From the NCBI RefSeq assembly GCF_964204645.1, contig NC_134026.1:868001-932000 (forward strand): a DNA stretch of 64,000 bases, written 5' to 3'. A program made the translations under genes and the position numbers. The notes below the pieces were generated by a model. The model worked only from the letters and a program-made list of their open reading frames with translations. It had not been told where the DNA came from and made no database searches. How positions within the stretch are numbered: the first letter of the stretch is position 1; each line of letters starts with the position of its first letter. The stretch comes from Tubulanus polymorphus (lineage: Eukaryota > Nemertea > Palaeonemertea > Tubulaniformes > Tubulanidae). Shown here in pieces: positions 49,900 through 63,021 of this stretch.

Positions 49900-51260
49900 T
49901 AATATCTTTAAAAACGCGTGTTTTTCTTGTCTACTGCGGTATTGAATGGCTTGATTCTGGTAACGTCCATGAAACAAGGATACAGAAGTTCTCAGCAGCA
50001 GCTCTATGAGAGGAAATCTTCGATTTATATCATATTTGAAACGCTCGAGGAACACATTTTTTAGCAATCAGTCTATCATCTGTGGTCTATTTGAGATGAT
50101 TAAATCGGTTTATCGAGGACCCTAATAATGAAGAATTTTGAACTTTTTCTTTAACCTGAGGGAGTTGTGGGCTCTCACTTAGTAACACGAGTGGGACTAA
50201 AGAATGTACGCCCGCATGTATTATCGTTATATCTGGCTCCTAAAAGGATGCTTCGTTTCTGATCCAACAATCCGTCATCCACAATATCCACATCCAGTTC
50301 AAAATTAATAGCGATAAACAACAGAATCTGATTAAAAGCTTTATATTTATTCATGTACAGATATCATAGTAACGGTACACACATAAACAAACATAATAAT
50401 AATAATTCACATACGTCGGTTATTAATAAGGTACTGGTATTTACTATTTACAATAAGATGGTCATATAAAAAAATGATCAACACCATGAATCTACAGCTC
50501 CGCACTCGCTATTGATAATTACTCAGAAATGAATCTTTATTCACAACAAATAATGTTTCTAATAATATACATAAAACTATATGGATGATATTGGGTTTAT
50601 TTCCACAAAATATAGACTATTAACTGTCTACTACTGGCATACTGGTGTGAATTGTGGCTTCATTACAAATTGACAGTCCTAGTTCCGAATGAAATGCTCA
50701 AAATTTCTCCAACCCTTACTCAATATTTGGTGTAAAGAGAATCTGTGCTGACTGTTTATTCTTCATCTTTGAAGCGGGTGAAAGAAATCATTATTTTACA
50801 TTTTTCTTGATATTCCGATTTCTAAATTCGGATTATGAAATTACGCACAACGAAATTACACAATTCCGTACAAATACAACAGTAATTTTTGATGATAAAC
50901 TAGATTTAGGAGAAATCAGTGCCGAAAAATTTTATTGGCACAAAAAACCAACATATTTACATAATTTCTATCAGTTTCAAAGATACTGAAACATCTCCAT
51001 TGAAGTATTTTCTAAATGCAAAAAATAATTTTGAAAATGTCATTAAAAAAATCTTTATAAATCTAGACGTTTTAGATGATATCATTTTTTCAATACAATG
51101 ATTGAAAAAAATTATCTAATAACATTGATTTACTGGAGTGATTCTGTTGGCACTTGTTAAAAATATGATATACATGTATATTCATTTTATTCAGATAATC
51201 ATTTTAAACCAATAATTGCTTGAAATTACTATGCCATGATAATGTTACAACTTCATATAT
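49900..51260. other. Intergenic region
   Basis: AT-rich. I find no supported gene or repeat; short open frames here look random. Confidence 0.35.
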
Positions 51261-51261
51261 T

Positions 51262-51484
51262 AGGCTAAAAAAAATTGATACCTTGTTTCTCCACTCTGCT
51301 GAGCTTAAATGTTGACCCGGCCGGCCGCCTATCTACCCTATACATTACTTTTTTTAAAATCGTGATCAATTTTACCATAACAGACCCGGCCGCTATAGAA
51401 ATGAACTGTTTATAAATTTTATCATATTTTACAAAAATGACCCGGCCGCTGCGGAGAAACAAGGTATCATTTTTGTTTAGCCTT
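51262..51484. mobile_element. MITE, family A, copy 2
   Basis: Same inverted ends as the copy at 29674 (AGGCTAAAAAAAATTGATAC and GGTATCATTTTTGTTTAGCC) and the same GACCCGGCCGGCCGCC and GACCCGGCCGCTGCGGAG interior. It is the best-preserved copy in the window. Confidence 0.88.
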
Positions 51485-52840
51485 ACACTGACATAGAAAC
51501 TGCTAAACATAAGAAAAATGATAGGTATATAATGCTGTGATTTGTAGATGATGGTTCCTCAGTTATTAAATAAGATGTCAATAAAGGAAGCTTCCCATAA
51601 AATATACACATGAAAATGCCAATATCTAATGTATCCTACCTATAGTACGGTACACATTTGTAAGGCATTACGAAACATAAGAAAGGTTTCGGACTTTTTT
51701 GAAAGTACTACCAGATTCTAGTACACGTGGGTACCTACATATTTTATGGATTGACTCCAATATTGTTTGGAGTAAAATACTCCCATGACAATCAATATCA
51801 TACATACTCAAATATTCCTAAATACTCACAGAGTTCAATCGTTAAATATTTACAGTTGTTTATCCCACGGAAGAATCCATGTTTATCAAACGCATTTCAG
51901 TTCAATATTGAATACTAGAACAGCACAGTTACGATGTAACATAAATTCACACGATGTCTGTGAAAATGTTTGTTCTATTGTACTCAATTTTTGTAAACTA
52001 ACGAAATAATATATCTATACGACGATATAATTGAATATTTTCATGGCGAATGCGATATTTTTTTGAAGTCAAGAAACATTCTACACATCAGAATCTTTCT
52101 GCAACAACGGAATCGTGAAACTGTTTCTATTAAAAGTGAAATAAAATTGAAATCAAATGTATAAAAAACACATTCAGTATTTACAACATGAACACGTAAA
52201 AAACAATCGAATCATAATTTTCACCACGATGTTGATGATTATTACGAAGAAGCTACAGCAAATCAATTTGATCGAGGACTGGAGTCGACACGCACAGAAA
52301 TTGTAAATACTAATGATCTCCAAGTCAGAGAACCGGCATGCATTATAGCTGTTTGAAATGTTTAAACAATTTTGTGGCATCAAGTTCAGTCATGGACTCG
52401 TCATTTGAGTGGTTTTCTAACTTATTATTCGCTGTTATTGGATTTTGTTTCAGTGAATGATTATATATTTGAAAAGAACGACACATTTTTCACTCGATGT
52501 ATCAATTCTAACTATAGTCGCGATCACGCGTGAGACGATTTGGCCTGGTTTAAACAGGCCTGAACCAGACCTGAGTAAGATTTGGTGTGTGGCTAATATA
52601 AAAGCGTGTTCACACGTAAATCACTCATTGCCATTATCAAAATGCTGTAATGGTAAGTCACTTCCAGAACATTTAACATTTGTATGTGTATTAATTTGTC
52701 CTGCACTCAAACACTTTTGATTGGGCCAAATTTAGCCTGTATCAAACAGACACCAGTCGGAGCAGTTGGCCTGCGCCAAATTTTGCCGCATTATGAAGAA
52801 CTGTTCTATGCGGTAACGGACAGGAACTCTCTCATAGATC
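51485..52840. other. Intergenic region with weak repeat pieces
   Basis: No gene is seen. Around 52540-52790 are GC-richer inverted pieces (TTTGGCCTGG, GCCTGCGCCAAATTT) that resemble decayed small DNA transposons. Confidence 0.35.
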
Positions 52841-52844
52841 AGCG

Positions 52845-52850
52845 TTTATT
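52845..52850 (-). promoter_or_regulatory. Poly(A) signal of the coiled-coil gene
   Basis: TTTATT on the plus strand is AATAAA on the minus strand, about 136 bp after the stop codon at 52986. Confidence 0.5.
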
Positions 52851-52906
52851 GTGATTATTTGCAGCCTTCGTATATTGCAACATCACTGACTGTGTTATAA
52901 ATGCAC

Positions 52907-52907
<1 letters not shown>

Positions 52908-52947
<40 letters not shown>

Positions 52948-52948
52948 T
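52908..52948. repeat. (TA)n microsatellite
   Basis: About 17 TA dinucleotides followed by a short ACATATAT tail. It lies in the 3' untranslated region inferred for the minus-strand gene. Confidence 0.95.
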
Positions 52949-52985
52949 CTGGTGGCAGCAATGAATCCTGCACATTTAGTTCACA

Positions 52986-55900
52986 TTATTCCTGCTGTAA
53001 CGCTTGCTTTACACAAGCCTCCAATAATTCGTCGACTTGCTCCGAGTCAGATTCTGGATCGATATCGAAATCCTACAAAAAAAACACATTTCATATATTA
53101 CAGGTACTATAGTAATCTTGGGCGTGGCTTAGGTTCCTATCAGGGACCAACTATCAACTGATCAGGAAAACTAGATATTCGATAGTGTACTAATACAGTC
53201 CTAGTCCTTCAGAAAAAGACTTCCATATTAATTCAAGAAACATCAACATTTTTGAATCGCGGACTAACGAGTAATTCGCGAAGAGTCATGAAAATACTGG
53301 ACAAATTTGTGAATTCCCATGGGGTTAATTCATAGTCAGTATAACCATGACTCTATCCAGTGCCATACTTTCGGATAATCAGTTTTTCATGCGGGCATCA
53401 CAAACACTGTTCAAGTTTCGAAATGGAAATCAGACATGAAGCACTGCTGGTAAAATCCACCTGTTCTGACACCTTCATCAGGTATAAACCATTGTCCTCG
53501 ATCCGCAATCTTCAAACAAAGCAGCTCATTTGACAAGATAATAATAGTAGAAAATGGTCGTCGTTTTTAAACAGTTCTGATAGAACAGGACCCGGGTGCT
53601 GACCCGAGGCAACGCGATGCGACCGTCCGGCATAACGCAGCCGGCACTCGTGCGACCGTCTACATCAATCACAAACCTACACTGTAACAGTGACATGAAA
53701 TCTGCTAAGAGTTTTCAAGATGCACCACTTGTCACCTAATTGTCCGCGATATCGATACATCTCATAAGATTTAACTGTCAACAGCTCCTTCGGTGTAACG
53801 AGTTAAACAGTATTATAGACACCGCGATCGCTTCAGGATAAACTTGAGGTCGCAATTCATACAAGTTAACTGTCCATTAAAACGGAATTATCTAAGTTGT
53901 TTTGATGTAAACATTGTCGCCATAGATTCTCTAACTATGTAAATTGAGAAATCTGCGACTAGTCATCGAATTAGACTTAACAATTTTTTACTCGCAAATC
54001 ACGGGTGCCTTGGAATAAGGTCGATTGAATCCAGACTGATCCTAAATCAGCAAATATATGAAATTATAATTCAGATCTAGTTATTCGAAGATGAGCCATT
54101 AAAAAAGTTACGATTAGATTAACGGTTTCCTAAATGGTCGACCGAACCTGTTTAATCAGGCCATGATTCACAATTTGAAATATCAACCGACACGTCGTCA
54201 GGGTCCAACTCTCTCGGGGCGTGTCTCTAGCTCATTGTGGACGGCCACTTTGTGAATGAAAAACATGAAAGCCGTGATTTTTCACGGTCGAAAACGACAT
54301 CAAATTACTCGATATTTCATGATATTATGTTGTTCTCTATTATGGTTTCGGAGAAAGGTGGCAAATTGTCTGTAACAGCAGCATCTGTTCATTCGATTTA
54401 TAAGTGTTTAATATCGCTAAACGCCACTAATGTAATAAAGCGATACTTGAAAAGTGAAACGGCAATTATTCTATCCATCTCGCAATTACCACAATGAATT
54501 TCAACATTCTATAGACTGTATATGAAGTCAAAAGCAACGTTTTTAGCAACAATTTTTAGTGAACGTTACTATTTGATGATGAGATATCTATAGAGAATCA
54601 CACAATAATAACGAAATAATAATAATAATAATGTTTCCTTGAACTAGTATTCATTCAACGTTTCGACTATATCCTAATAGTCTTCTTCAGGAATACTGTA
54701 TTCCTTGAGCTAATAGTTTATTCAACGTTTCGACTTTATCTTAATAGTCTTCTTCAGGAATATGACTATAAGGATATAGTCGGAATGATGAATAAACCAT
54801 TTGCTTAAGGAAACATTTTCGGACTTAATATCATTTTTCCGTTGTTATTGTGGGATTCTCAATAGATTTCCCTAAATTAGCATTTTAATTTTGACGAATT
54901 TCGCCCTAGTAAGATGCAAATTTCTAGCTACTTCACGCGCGAGCGTTTCGTAGCGAAAAGCGCGAAATAACTTCACAAGTACTTCGCGAAAAACCCATTA
55001 AAATTTGGTGCCAAGTTTCATCAGAACCGGCGTGAACCGTCGCCCGAAACGGCGAACGTTTAGCGACGACGAGCCCGGTTTCAAATAATTAGAAAATAAA
55101 TGATTCGGTATTTAAATGCGGCTGGCGTTTGTTATTTCCCTCGTCGGAATTATACGAGGTGAATTTTGCATTACAAATTTTTCGCCAAAATCTATGGAAT
55201 CTATGGAGACCGTAACGGAGTCATCAGTAATGACTGCGATGTTTTCGACGTCTCGTAAAAGATTGTCTACGATTCCCCAGTCGACGTCGTAATTGAAAAG
55301 CACCAATAGGAACGCTGCGTCGTCGAGATGAGCTAACACCTTCGATGTAACGTTCATTTTTCGGCGAGTATGAGCGTCATCACGAACGACGAAGGGGCTC
55401 GAGGTGTTAATTCATCGATACCGCGCGGGATAGACGACCGAATAATCCTCGGTGAATAAACAACATCTATGACCTTAACGTGTCGCGATTTGATGGAAAC
55501 GATGCAAGTTTTCGCGGGTGAAATGGAGCTCAGCTGCAGCTCAGTCGACAATGTGTGGACCGAGCTGTAAATGAGCGGTGAACATGTTTCTAGCGCGCCA
55601 AACCCGGAGAAAATCAGTTTTATGTGCCGGCTCGCGAGTTCGGCCGCACATAAACGGCGTTAAAACAACGGAACGCAGGCTCAGCTAGTCGTGCCCGGGC
55701 GTGTTAAATTAGCCAGCTGGGGCAGCGCGATGACTACTGCGAAAATACATGTTTCATCGTTCTAATGGACAGTGTTTATTCCCTGAAGCTCGACTCATTT
55801 TACAATGAGATACATTTACAAATTGTACTGTAGATATTTCTACTCCCGAAAAAAAAACTGGTGTCTACGAAATGGAAAAAATACGTCAAACGGTTTTTTG

Positions 55901-57265
55901 TACTCACTTCGTTGATAGTTTTCAGCAATTTCGCGATCAGTTTTCGAAGTTGCGATAGTTTATCTTTTGCTTGATCAGATTCTTTTTTCTTGGTTAAAGC
56001 TTCCGCTTGGAAATTACTGACCAACTGGAGAGAAAAAACAACAACAGAATCAAGGAGATTGTATTAGAGACGTGGCTGTGACAGGTCATTCAAACGCTGC
56101 AGGTCTCATCACGGTTTCATTCTGTTTAATTCAGTTGGTTCATAGCATTTGAGTCAAAATATTCCATCAGTTTTACTTTGAATTGCAGGTTTGTAATTCA
56201 AGTCTGGTTTTACTGGTCCCATTAGTTTTCTGATAGTTCTCTCCTATCCTCTCCCCACACTCATCAAACTTGCCTCAAATGGTGTCTCTAATAGCGCTTT
56301 GTAAACCAGATTAGAGTAATTTGACATCAAAAATAGAAGTTTCATAAAATATGTACAATAAATTTCTCTGATTTTGAGAGTATTTTGATATTTTCAGGAG
56401 AATTAAAAAGCTTTAAAAAAGATTAGAAACTACTCTTAGATAGCAGTCACAGTCAGGTCTCAGGTTTTGAGGGAGGTTAGAAAACCGTCAGGGATGAAAT
56501 GTCCAATAATTTCTCCTACCTTTCTGAGACCTTTTTCATAATGATCGAAGAAATCATCCAGCGGAAACTGAGCGAGTTCTTGTAAACTGAGACCGGAAAT
56601 CATTTCTTTCTCCATCGTCCATTCGGGAGGCAGAAAATATCGTAAACACGTCCTGAAATATCATAACATAGCAGCAGGATGAAGTGGTTTTATAAGTGGT
56701 GAAAATATACCGCGCTGATTGTATTGGAATTACTGGTTTCCCTTCATGCTTCTATTTGCTATGTTTTTGGGCACCTTGATTGGTTTAGTTTAGTTAAGTT
56801 TAGTCCTGTCCTGTGGCATGGTGGATATGGAGTTTGACTCATAACCGAGAAATTGTGGGTTCGAATCCTACAGGTAGGACACATATCAGTGCCGGGTCGA
56901 CTCACTGATTTAACTACAAAAGTCGTGCCTGGCAAAAATCTTCAACACGATGAAGTTAGCCAGTAATAGGTAGAACTAGTTTATTTGACAAACTCATCAA
57001 TTAGATACAAGGCAAGTTACAAAGAAAAATACATAGAATATGAACTAAAATCCTATGAATGTATCTGGTAGAAATGTAATATAAATAGTTGATTCAAACA
57101 TACCTGTATCCATCAGCTATTTCATCGTGATGAGTATTAGATGTAGATGATGATGATGGAGTTTCTGTTATTTCTGCTGCCGAAGATGAAGTCGATTCTA
57201 CGAGTGATTTCTCAGTTAGTTTCTTCTCACCGGTTATCTTCAAATCTTTACTTTCTCGATCGAAC
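52986..57265 (-). CDS. Unrecognised coiled-coil protein, 3' part of gene (four exons seen)
   Basis: Exons on the minus strand are 57265-57104, 56652-56520, 56024-55908 and 53072-52986, with continuous phase and a stop at 52988-52986. The encoded C-terminal part (about 165 residues) has a Ser/Thr-rich linker (SSSAAEITETPSSSSTSNTH), then CLRYFLPPEWTMEKEM, then LSLQELAQFPLDDFFDHYEK, then a Lys-rich helix (TKKKESDQAKDKLSQLRKLI) likely to form a coiled coil, and an acidic end (DFDIDPESDSEQVDELLEAC). The upstream exons were not found; the first seen exon needs two bases from an earlier exon, so the gene continues 5' past 57265. I do not recognise the family and give no function. Confidence 0.7.
53073..54585 (-). 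other. Large intron of the coiled-coil gene, 3' part
   Basis: Intron sequence without assignable features apart from ordinary AT-rich DNA. Confidence 0.4.
54587..54866. mobile_element. MITE, family B
   Basis: The outer ends are inverted (TATAGAGAATCACACAATAA near the left, TTATTGTGGGATTCTCAATA near the right). The inner part repeats CATTCAACGTTTCGACTATA and GTCTTCTTCAGGAATA twice directly and once inverted. The motif TTCAACGTTTCGACT...CTTCTTCAGGAAT is a known style of invertebrate short DNA element. Confidence 0.75.
55112..55568 (-). pseudogene. Possible broken coding stretch inside an intron
   Basis: Two minus-strand frames follow each other and overlap at a TGA/ATGA junction near 55354-55357. 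The first (from about 55568, after a TTTACAG acceptor) reads VHTLSTELQLSSISPAKTC and ends MTLILAEK; the second reads MNVTSKVLAHLDDAAFLLV. The DNA is GC-richer than its surroundings and codon-like. The shift between frames suggests a frameshifted pseudogene or an assembly error. No family is recognised. It does not fit in phase as an extra exon of the surrounding gene. Confidence 0.35.
56808..56965 (+). mobile_element. tRNA-derived SINE candidate
   Basis: A polymerase III B-box GGTTCGAATCC is perfect at 56858-56868, and an A-box-like TGGCATGGTGG is at 56814-56824. A CTCATAA loop between them recalls tRNA-Met, but the anticodon stem does not pair, so it is not a functional tRNA. A tRNA-unrelated body (GTGCCGGGTCGACTCACTGA, then ACTACAAAAGTCGTGCCTGG) follows. 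It sits in an intron of the coiled-coil gene. Confidence 0.65.
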
Positions 57266-57641
57266 CTACGAATAAAAACTTTCATCGATGTAAAATGTGC
57301 ATTTAGACTTCATAAAACATTTTTAAATAAGTGTTGAGTGTAAAACCCACTGCGAAAAAAAAAATGACAAGTTTTAAAACATCAATAAATTAATCAAAAA
57401 TTCTGAATTCTAGAACAGCTGTTGTGAATGGTTTCATTATCCATCAGTGTTAATATGGTCTCTTGGACATCAAAATGTCCTTTTAGGATGTGAGAAGTTC
57501 ATCACCCCTGGATCTAAACCTCTAGTATTAATTCACGGCGAATTTCTACCTCTATTGCTTGAAATAAGTATTTACAAAATTGAGATTTTAATTTTACTTC
57601 CATTTCAAAATTCAGAAAATTCGATCAGAAAAACCACAACA

Positions 57642-57971
57642 ATGTCGATTCCACTTCTCAAAAAAATGTCTATCGGTACAAAAGATAAATTGCTTCAGGG
57701 ACTTGCTCTGATATTGCAGTTAACCACTTCAAAACACTGGACAGAAGCCGCTAAAAATCAACTCCACGACAAAAAAAGACACATTTATCTTCGTTGTAGA
57801 AACTCGCTCGCTCGCGTGCCCCCGTTACAGGTAGAATGGGCATATGTTGAAACATCGACTAATAGTTGGAAATTACGGTGCTACCATCACACATCTGCTG
57901 CACTAGTAGGAGGCTATATTACGCGTGCCCGCGGGCCATACATTAATACCGGTAATTTATACCAGGTCTGA
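57642..57971 (+). CDS. Unassigned open reading frame (109 codons)
   Basis: Starts MSIPLLKKMSIGTKDKLLQG and ends TGNLYQV. The frame is open upstream to about 57447, where only a non-ATG start is available. It is long for AT-rich DNA but shows no family motif; it may be chance or an old transposon piece. Confidence 0.2.
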   Translation: MSIPLLKKMSIGTKDKLLQGLALILQLTTSKHWTEAAKNQLHDKKRHIYLRCRNSLARVPPLQVEWAYVETSTNSWKLRCYHHTSAALVGGYITRARGPYINTGNLYQV

Positions 57972-58033
57972 ACAAACACACGTCAAAACTTTCAATAGCC
58001 AAAAACACACACTGATTCTCTGACGAGAATCGA

Positions 58034-58066
58034 GCCTGCCTGCCTGCCTGTCTGCCTGCCTGTCTG
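58034..58066. repeat. (GCCT)n/(GTCT)n microsatellite
   Basis: Eight tetranucleotides of the form GCCT or GTCT in a row. Confidence 0.9.
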
Positions 58067-61000
58067 TTTAATTTTTTCTTAGCCAAGCCTTCGAGTTGCG
58101 CATAATTAGAGGGGCCACAAATAAGATTTTTTTGACAGTCTAGACTATGCATGATGATATTTTACTGGTCTAGTAGAATTGTTGATGAGATCCAATCTAT
58201 GTCCATACAAAAACATATATCGGCTAAACCACAGTTTATCATTGATACAATGGTTTTCCTCATTTACCGATGGAATGATGGACTAGTGATAAATTGTCAA
58301 GTTGATGGTTTGTTATGGGACCGCATTGATCCATAAATCGTTGTCCTTCAGAATCTAGAGAACACATTCAAACTACATTATCTAGAACGTTCTAAATTTA
58401 GCCCATTCCAATTTTTGGCGTTAGTGTGAATGCGGCTTAGATCGTGATGAGACATTTTCAAGCTCGTAATTGCAGGTCTTACTAATGGAAATAAACTGTT
58501 AAACCGTAACGCATAAAACCGTCAGAAACCACAATTAATACACGGATATATCACAGCCAACGATACTTTTAATAAAAGCCCGAATGACATGCATAAAACA
58601 TGCGAGTAATTCGACTGCATTCCATGTAAATGAATAGAATAGATTTTGAAGACTGGTCATTATTTCATTAAACGCACTACGAGTCAATATTCCCCGGAAC
58701 CGTTGTCATCGGAGAGCACAGATGGACGAACATAGATCACGATTCCCCGAGCTATGATCAGAACTACAGTGATGTAATAAATACATGATTCTATTGACAG
58801 AGTTGATTCAATTACAGCCCGCGATGACCTTTACTCAATACCCATACAGGACGACATTGATCAATCACTATTAATCGTTATCTAATTCTATTTTGAAAAG
58901 TAATTTCCGATAATTCACCGAGACTCTAATCATCCTCAACTGCATGTGTTCAGTTTCTCTGTGGCCTTTTCTAACATAAGATCAAAAATGAAAATTTCAA
59001 CCGGCTAATAATACCTCGAATGGCATTCAGTCGTTCGAGGGATTTGATTTTTTTAAACTGAATAAAGCAGTAATAAAATCAAGGAGGAACCACCGCATGC
59101 AACGTGATAGTAACAATCCAGGTCAAATTGGGCAGTACAAAATTGGTTCCGAAAGTGACTCACTTGTCTTACACAGTCAAATACGTAAAACATACATTGA
59201 TACAAATATAAATCTCAACAAATTTTCCTGATTTTAAACTGATTTTTAGCGTCTTTACAAAATTCCCAGAACAGAAAAGTCCCTTCCCTTATTTCCAGGT
59301 TAGCAGCCACCCTGCATTAAGAAATTATAGAGGAGCTGCAACAAGGAAGGGACTCCTCACTCTTCATCCCTTTAATTACATACAGTGAAATGATACCAAT
59401 TACTGAGTCAGAACTATTGTGATAAACCCTTACATACATCTGACTGGTGACATTTCACAAATACTCGCAGTGTCAACTTCAGCCCACGACGAGTTAAACA
59501 TATCACATTTTACTTTGATCTTCTTGAATTCCGGAAGAGCCGTACGCGACATCGACTTTTATACGTCGCGTGACAACTTTGACCCCTCGGAGCAATAGCA
59601 GGCTGACAATCCTCACAGCATTCGATCCTCACAAATACAACACACGATTAGAAGAGAACCTGCTGAGAACGCACGGCAAATACACCGTTAATTGAAGTAA
59701 TAATGAGAATATTCGAGGACGGGTGGTCAACTTTGATCCGACGATATCGTCATCAATTCCGGGTCAAAAAACAAGAAATTAATCCTATAATTGAGTTAAA
59801 AACTTCTCATTCACGACAAGACTCGTACTCTCGGGCTCAGAGTGAATAGCAGCAAAAAGAAAAGAAACAACATTGAAATACGATAAATGTCAATATACAC
59901 CAAAACCTTATCATCAGACTTGATAGAAATACATTAGAATCTTCTCTGGATACAAGATCCTTAGTTGTCGATATCGGTTTATCCCAGTTTACTTAAGATT
60001 TACGGTAAGTTTCTAATCAAAAATATATTCCCCTTGGAATACTTGGGGTACTGAACATTAGCTGTGATTACACAGGGACGATTTGGACTGGGCCAAATTC
60101 GACTCGGGCCTGATCCGACGTTTTTGGTGATAATTTTTGGGAGCCGACAGATCCCCTGCATTAAGGTATCTAACTGTGGCATCAAATTCTAAAACATTCC
60201 GGGTTTTTCTCTCCTCCAACAAAAACGTGAAGCGTTGAAGCTTTCTATATGACACCGCGACAAAAGAATTACATGAAAAACCTGCAGGAAGATAGTGAAG
60301 AGGTTAAACACAAGTGAAGCTCATTGATGAGTTTAACTTCCTGTTCATAATCATTGTTCAATTCAAGCACAGGAGGTTTTAAAGAGCTTTGAGGAATAGT
60401 TTCAACTCCTCTCTTCAGAAAAGGCTGTGTCCACTTATATTGAAAACAGATGTAATCAAGTGGGATCTAATGTAATGACACAACTAAATCAAATTTCATT
60501 TCTTCAATTCAAATGGCGACCATAACGAAATTAATCGGTGAACATGTGTACAAATTTAGCCATGAAAATTTAACAAAATGCTTAGCAAATAAGAGTAATA
60601 AAATCTGTGAGTTGATACGACAAAGACAAGGAAACTCTTAAATTTACTAAATCACTTTTCAATAAACCAGATCTGAGAAATTTACGAAAGATTTATTGCC
60701 AATTTAGGAATATAAAATTGAGAATAAGATGTCTACAATTTGAACGATTAAAATTGCAAACTAAGACACAAGATGAATGGGGGTTAGTTACAGGTAACCA
60801 TTACTAAACATATCATCCGCCGAACTAATAATTATAAGAGGAAAGTAACGTGCGCGACTCTAAAATCTACAAAAGTGAAACTCTCCCCAGTGACTCTAAC
60901 TACGCAGTTCACTTAATGGAACCGAAGTACTCGACTACATCGAAACCTAGCAATCTTCTTCGGCATCTTCGCGCAAAATTATCTTTCTAAATTTTTATCG

Positions 61001-62165
61001 GAGCATGCGCGCGTGCGTGTGCGCGATATCAATGTCTCGAGCGCTGAATTCGAGACATTAAAAACAAAAGATCGACCATTCGGACAGCCTCGTGTAGCAA
61101 TCACTCGGCATCTGGATAAGTGGGTGTGTTTGATAGCCGCAGCCTCGGGTGACACGGTAATTTCAGTTTCAGTTTAAATGAAACGCTATTATGAAGTTAA
61201 TATAAACAGCGTTTTGTCGTTTTATTCCCAGATGGACCGATCACATGTATTCAGTGTCATCTTTAAATTGTAGCTCTATTACTCTCCTGTGACGTCTCAA
61301 ATGACGTCTCTATATTTTTTGAAAAATTTCAAAATCGTCGAAACCTTTTTTCAGATGCGCGATTTGCATAACGCACCAATATCACTGACGGCGCCATCGG
61401 CTAAAATCACTCGGAAATAAATCTGCTCAGTCGCCGGCATCGCGGTTAATTCTGTTTTTAAAACAAACTTCTTTCGCTTCGAAAACAGAAATTCAAATCA
61501 TCCCCGAAAAAAACCACGGTTTGTTCAGAAATTCTGCTGCATATGGCTCGTAAATGATCTGCCTATTATTCGGCCGAAGATCGTTAATCCAGATATGAGT
61601 CCGGCTGCTTTGACTTTACGAGTTTTCAATTGGCCCGACGACGTCGAGTGACTGGCGGTATCACGAGATTCTTATCGATAAGATCGAAATGTTGACAATG
61701 ATACAAGACGTTGGTTACCAGAATGTTCATGTTTAGTAACACGCAGACGACGCCCTCGAGCGATACAGAAAAAAACATTCTAAAACTCCGCAAATTCATT
61801 CTTTAAACCAAAGCTTTCATCAAAATAGACGCGAAGTCGACTAAATAACATGTTACGTCCTCGATCTAAAATGCAATTTGATTTCGAATTTGATAAGAAA
61901 AAACCGTCTGAAATGATTTTTAAAGAATTTTGTGAATTCGACGTAAAAGTCTAAAACATGGAACGTGGACAAAGAATAATCATCTAATTCTTCACGACCG
62001 ACGACGGCGAGTGTGAAGCCTTTTAACAGAATAAACACAGTTGAAACGGATGAAAGAACTACGATTAACTGTGGCTTATGTTTTGTTGTCGGAAGTTAAT
62101 CAACTGTAATACAACAACTATACAGAAAAATAGACACCGAGAGGAGGATCTAACCATAAATCTAG

Positions 62166-62226
62166 TCCGATGCCTCGCTCCGATGCCTCACTCCGATGCC
62201 TCACTCCGATGCCTCACTCCGATGCA
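62166..62226. repeat. 15-bp tandem repeat
   Basis: About four copies of TCCGATGCCTCACTC with one variant (GCTC for ACTC). Confidence 0.9.
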
Positions 62227-62908
62227 ACATTCCTGAAGTATATGGAAATGAAAACACTTGAATTTACAGGGTTTGATATTAGCTGTATCCCAAAGGTACT
62301 CGATTATTTGTTGGAATGATGAAAACTGAAATAGAACAATCCAGACGCATACAAGAAATTTCTCATTTCTGATGTTTAACTTAAACATAAACTTAAGCAT
62401 AAACTTAAAAGGCTCCACCCACGACGGCTGTTAGTTTGTGGTCTCAATCTGAAAGTGTGGGACTCATTTGACACAAGTTAAAACAGATCTGATCAGTGTT
62501 TATCGAACCAACTTAAAGAACCTTCGAGACTTTTCGTCATCCAGGAATACATCAAAATTTACGAGAAATATAAAGAATCAAAAAGGCTGATTTGAATTCT
62601 GATACAGAAATTAGAGAAGAGAGAATAATTATTGAAATCCGATAGAAGAGAACGGCTATGAATGTGAACTAGTTCGTCACCTGATTTGTCAGAGTTGGTG
62701 CTTAAAGTAAATTAACTAACGCGAGATATACTGAAATGTGATGTAAGAATTATATGAGTTCAGCGTTAATGTGCGTTGTCACAATCTATCTTCACGCTTT
62801 ACATGAACAACTTATGCATAGTAAGTTAGAATACCGCATTTGAAAACAGGTAAACAGCGCTTCAGAAGTTGCACCTTGATAATTCATATAAATATCATAT
62901 ACCAGACC

Positions 62909-63021
62909 ACGTCAGTGTCCACCCTGTCAGTGTCCACCCTGTCAGTGTCCACCCTGTCAGTGACCACCCTGTCAGTGTCCACCCTGTCAGTGTCCACCCT
63001 GTCAGTGTCCACCCTGTCCAT
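62909..63021. repeat. 15-bp tandem repeat
   Basis: About seven copies of CAGTGTCCACCCTGT, one with a T-to-A change. Because 15 is a multiple of three it gives an in-frame peptide repeat (STLSV), but no gene context supports translation. Confidence 0.93.

Noticed and set aside
56808-56880. Functional tRNA-Met gene
   Set aside because: The B-box is perfect, but the anticodon and acceptor stems do not pair properly. It fits a SINE head better.
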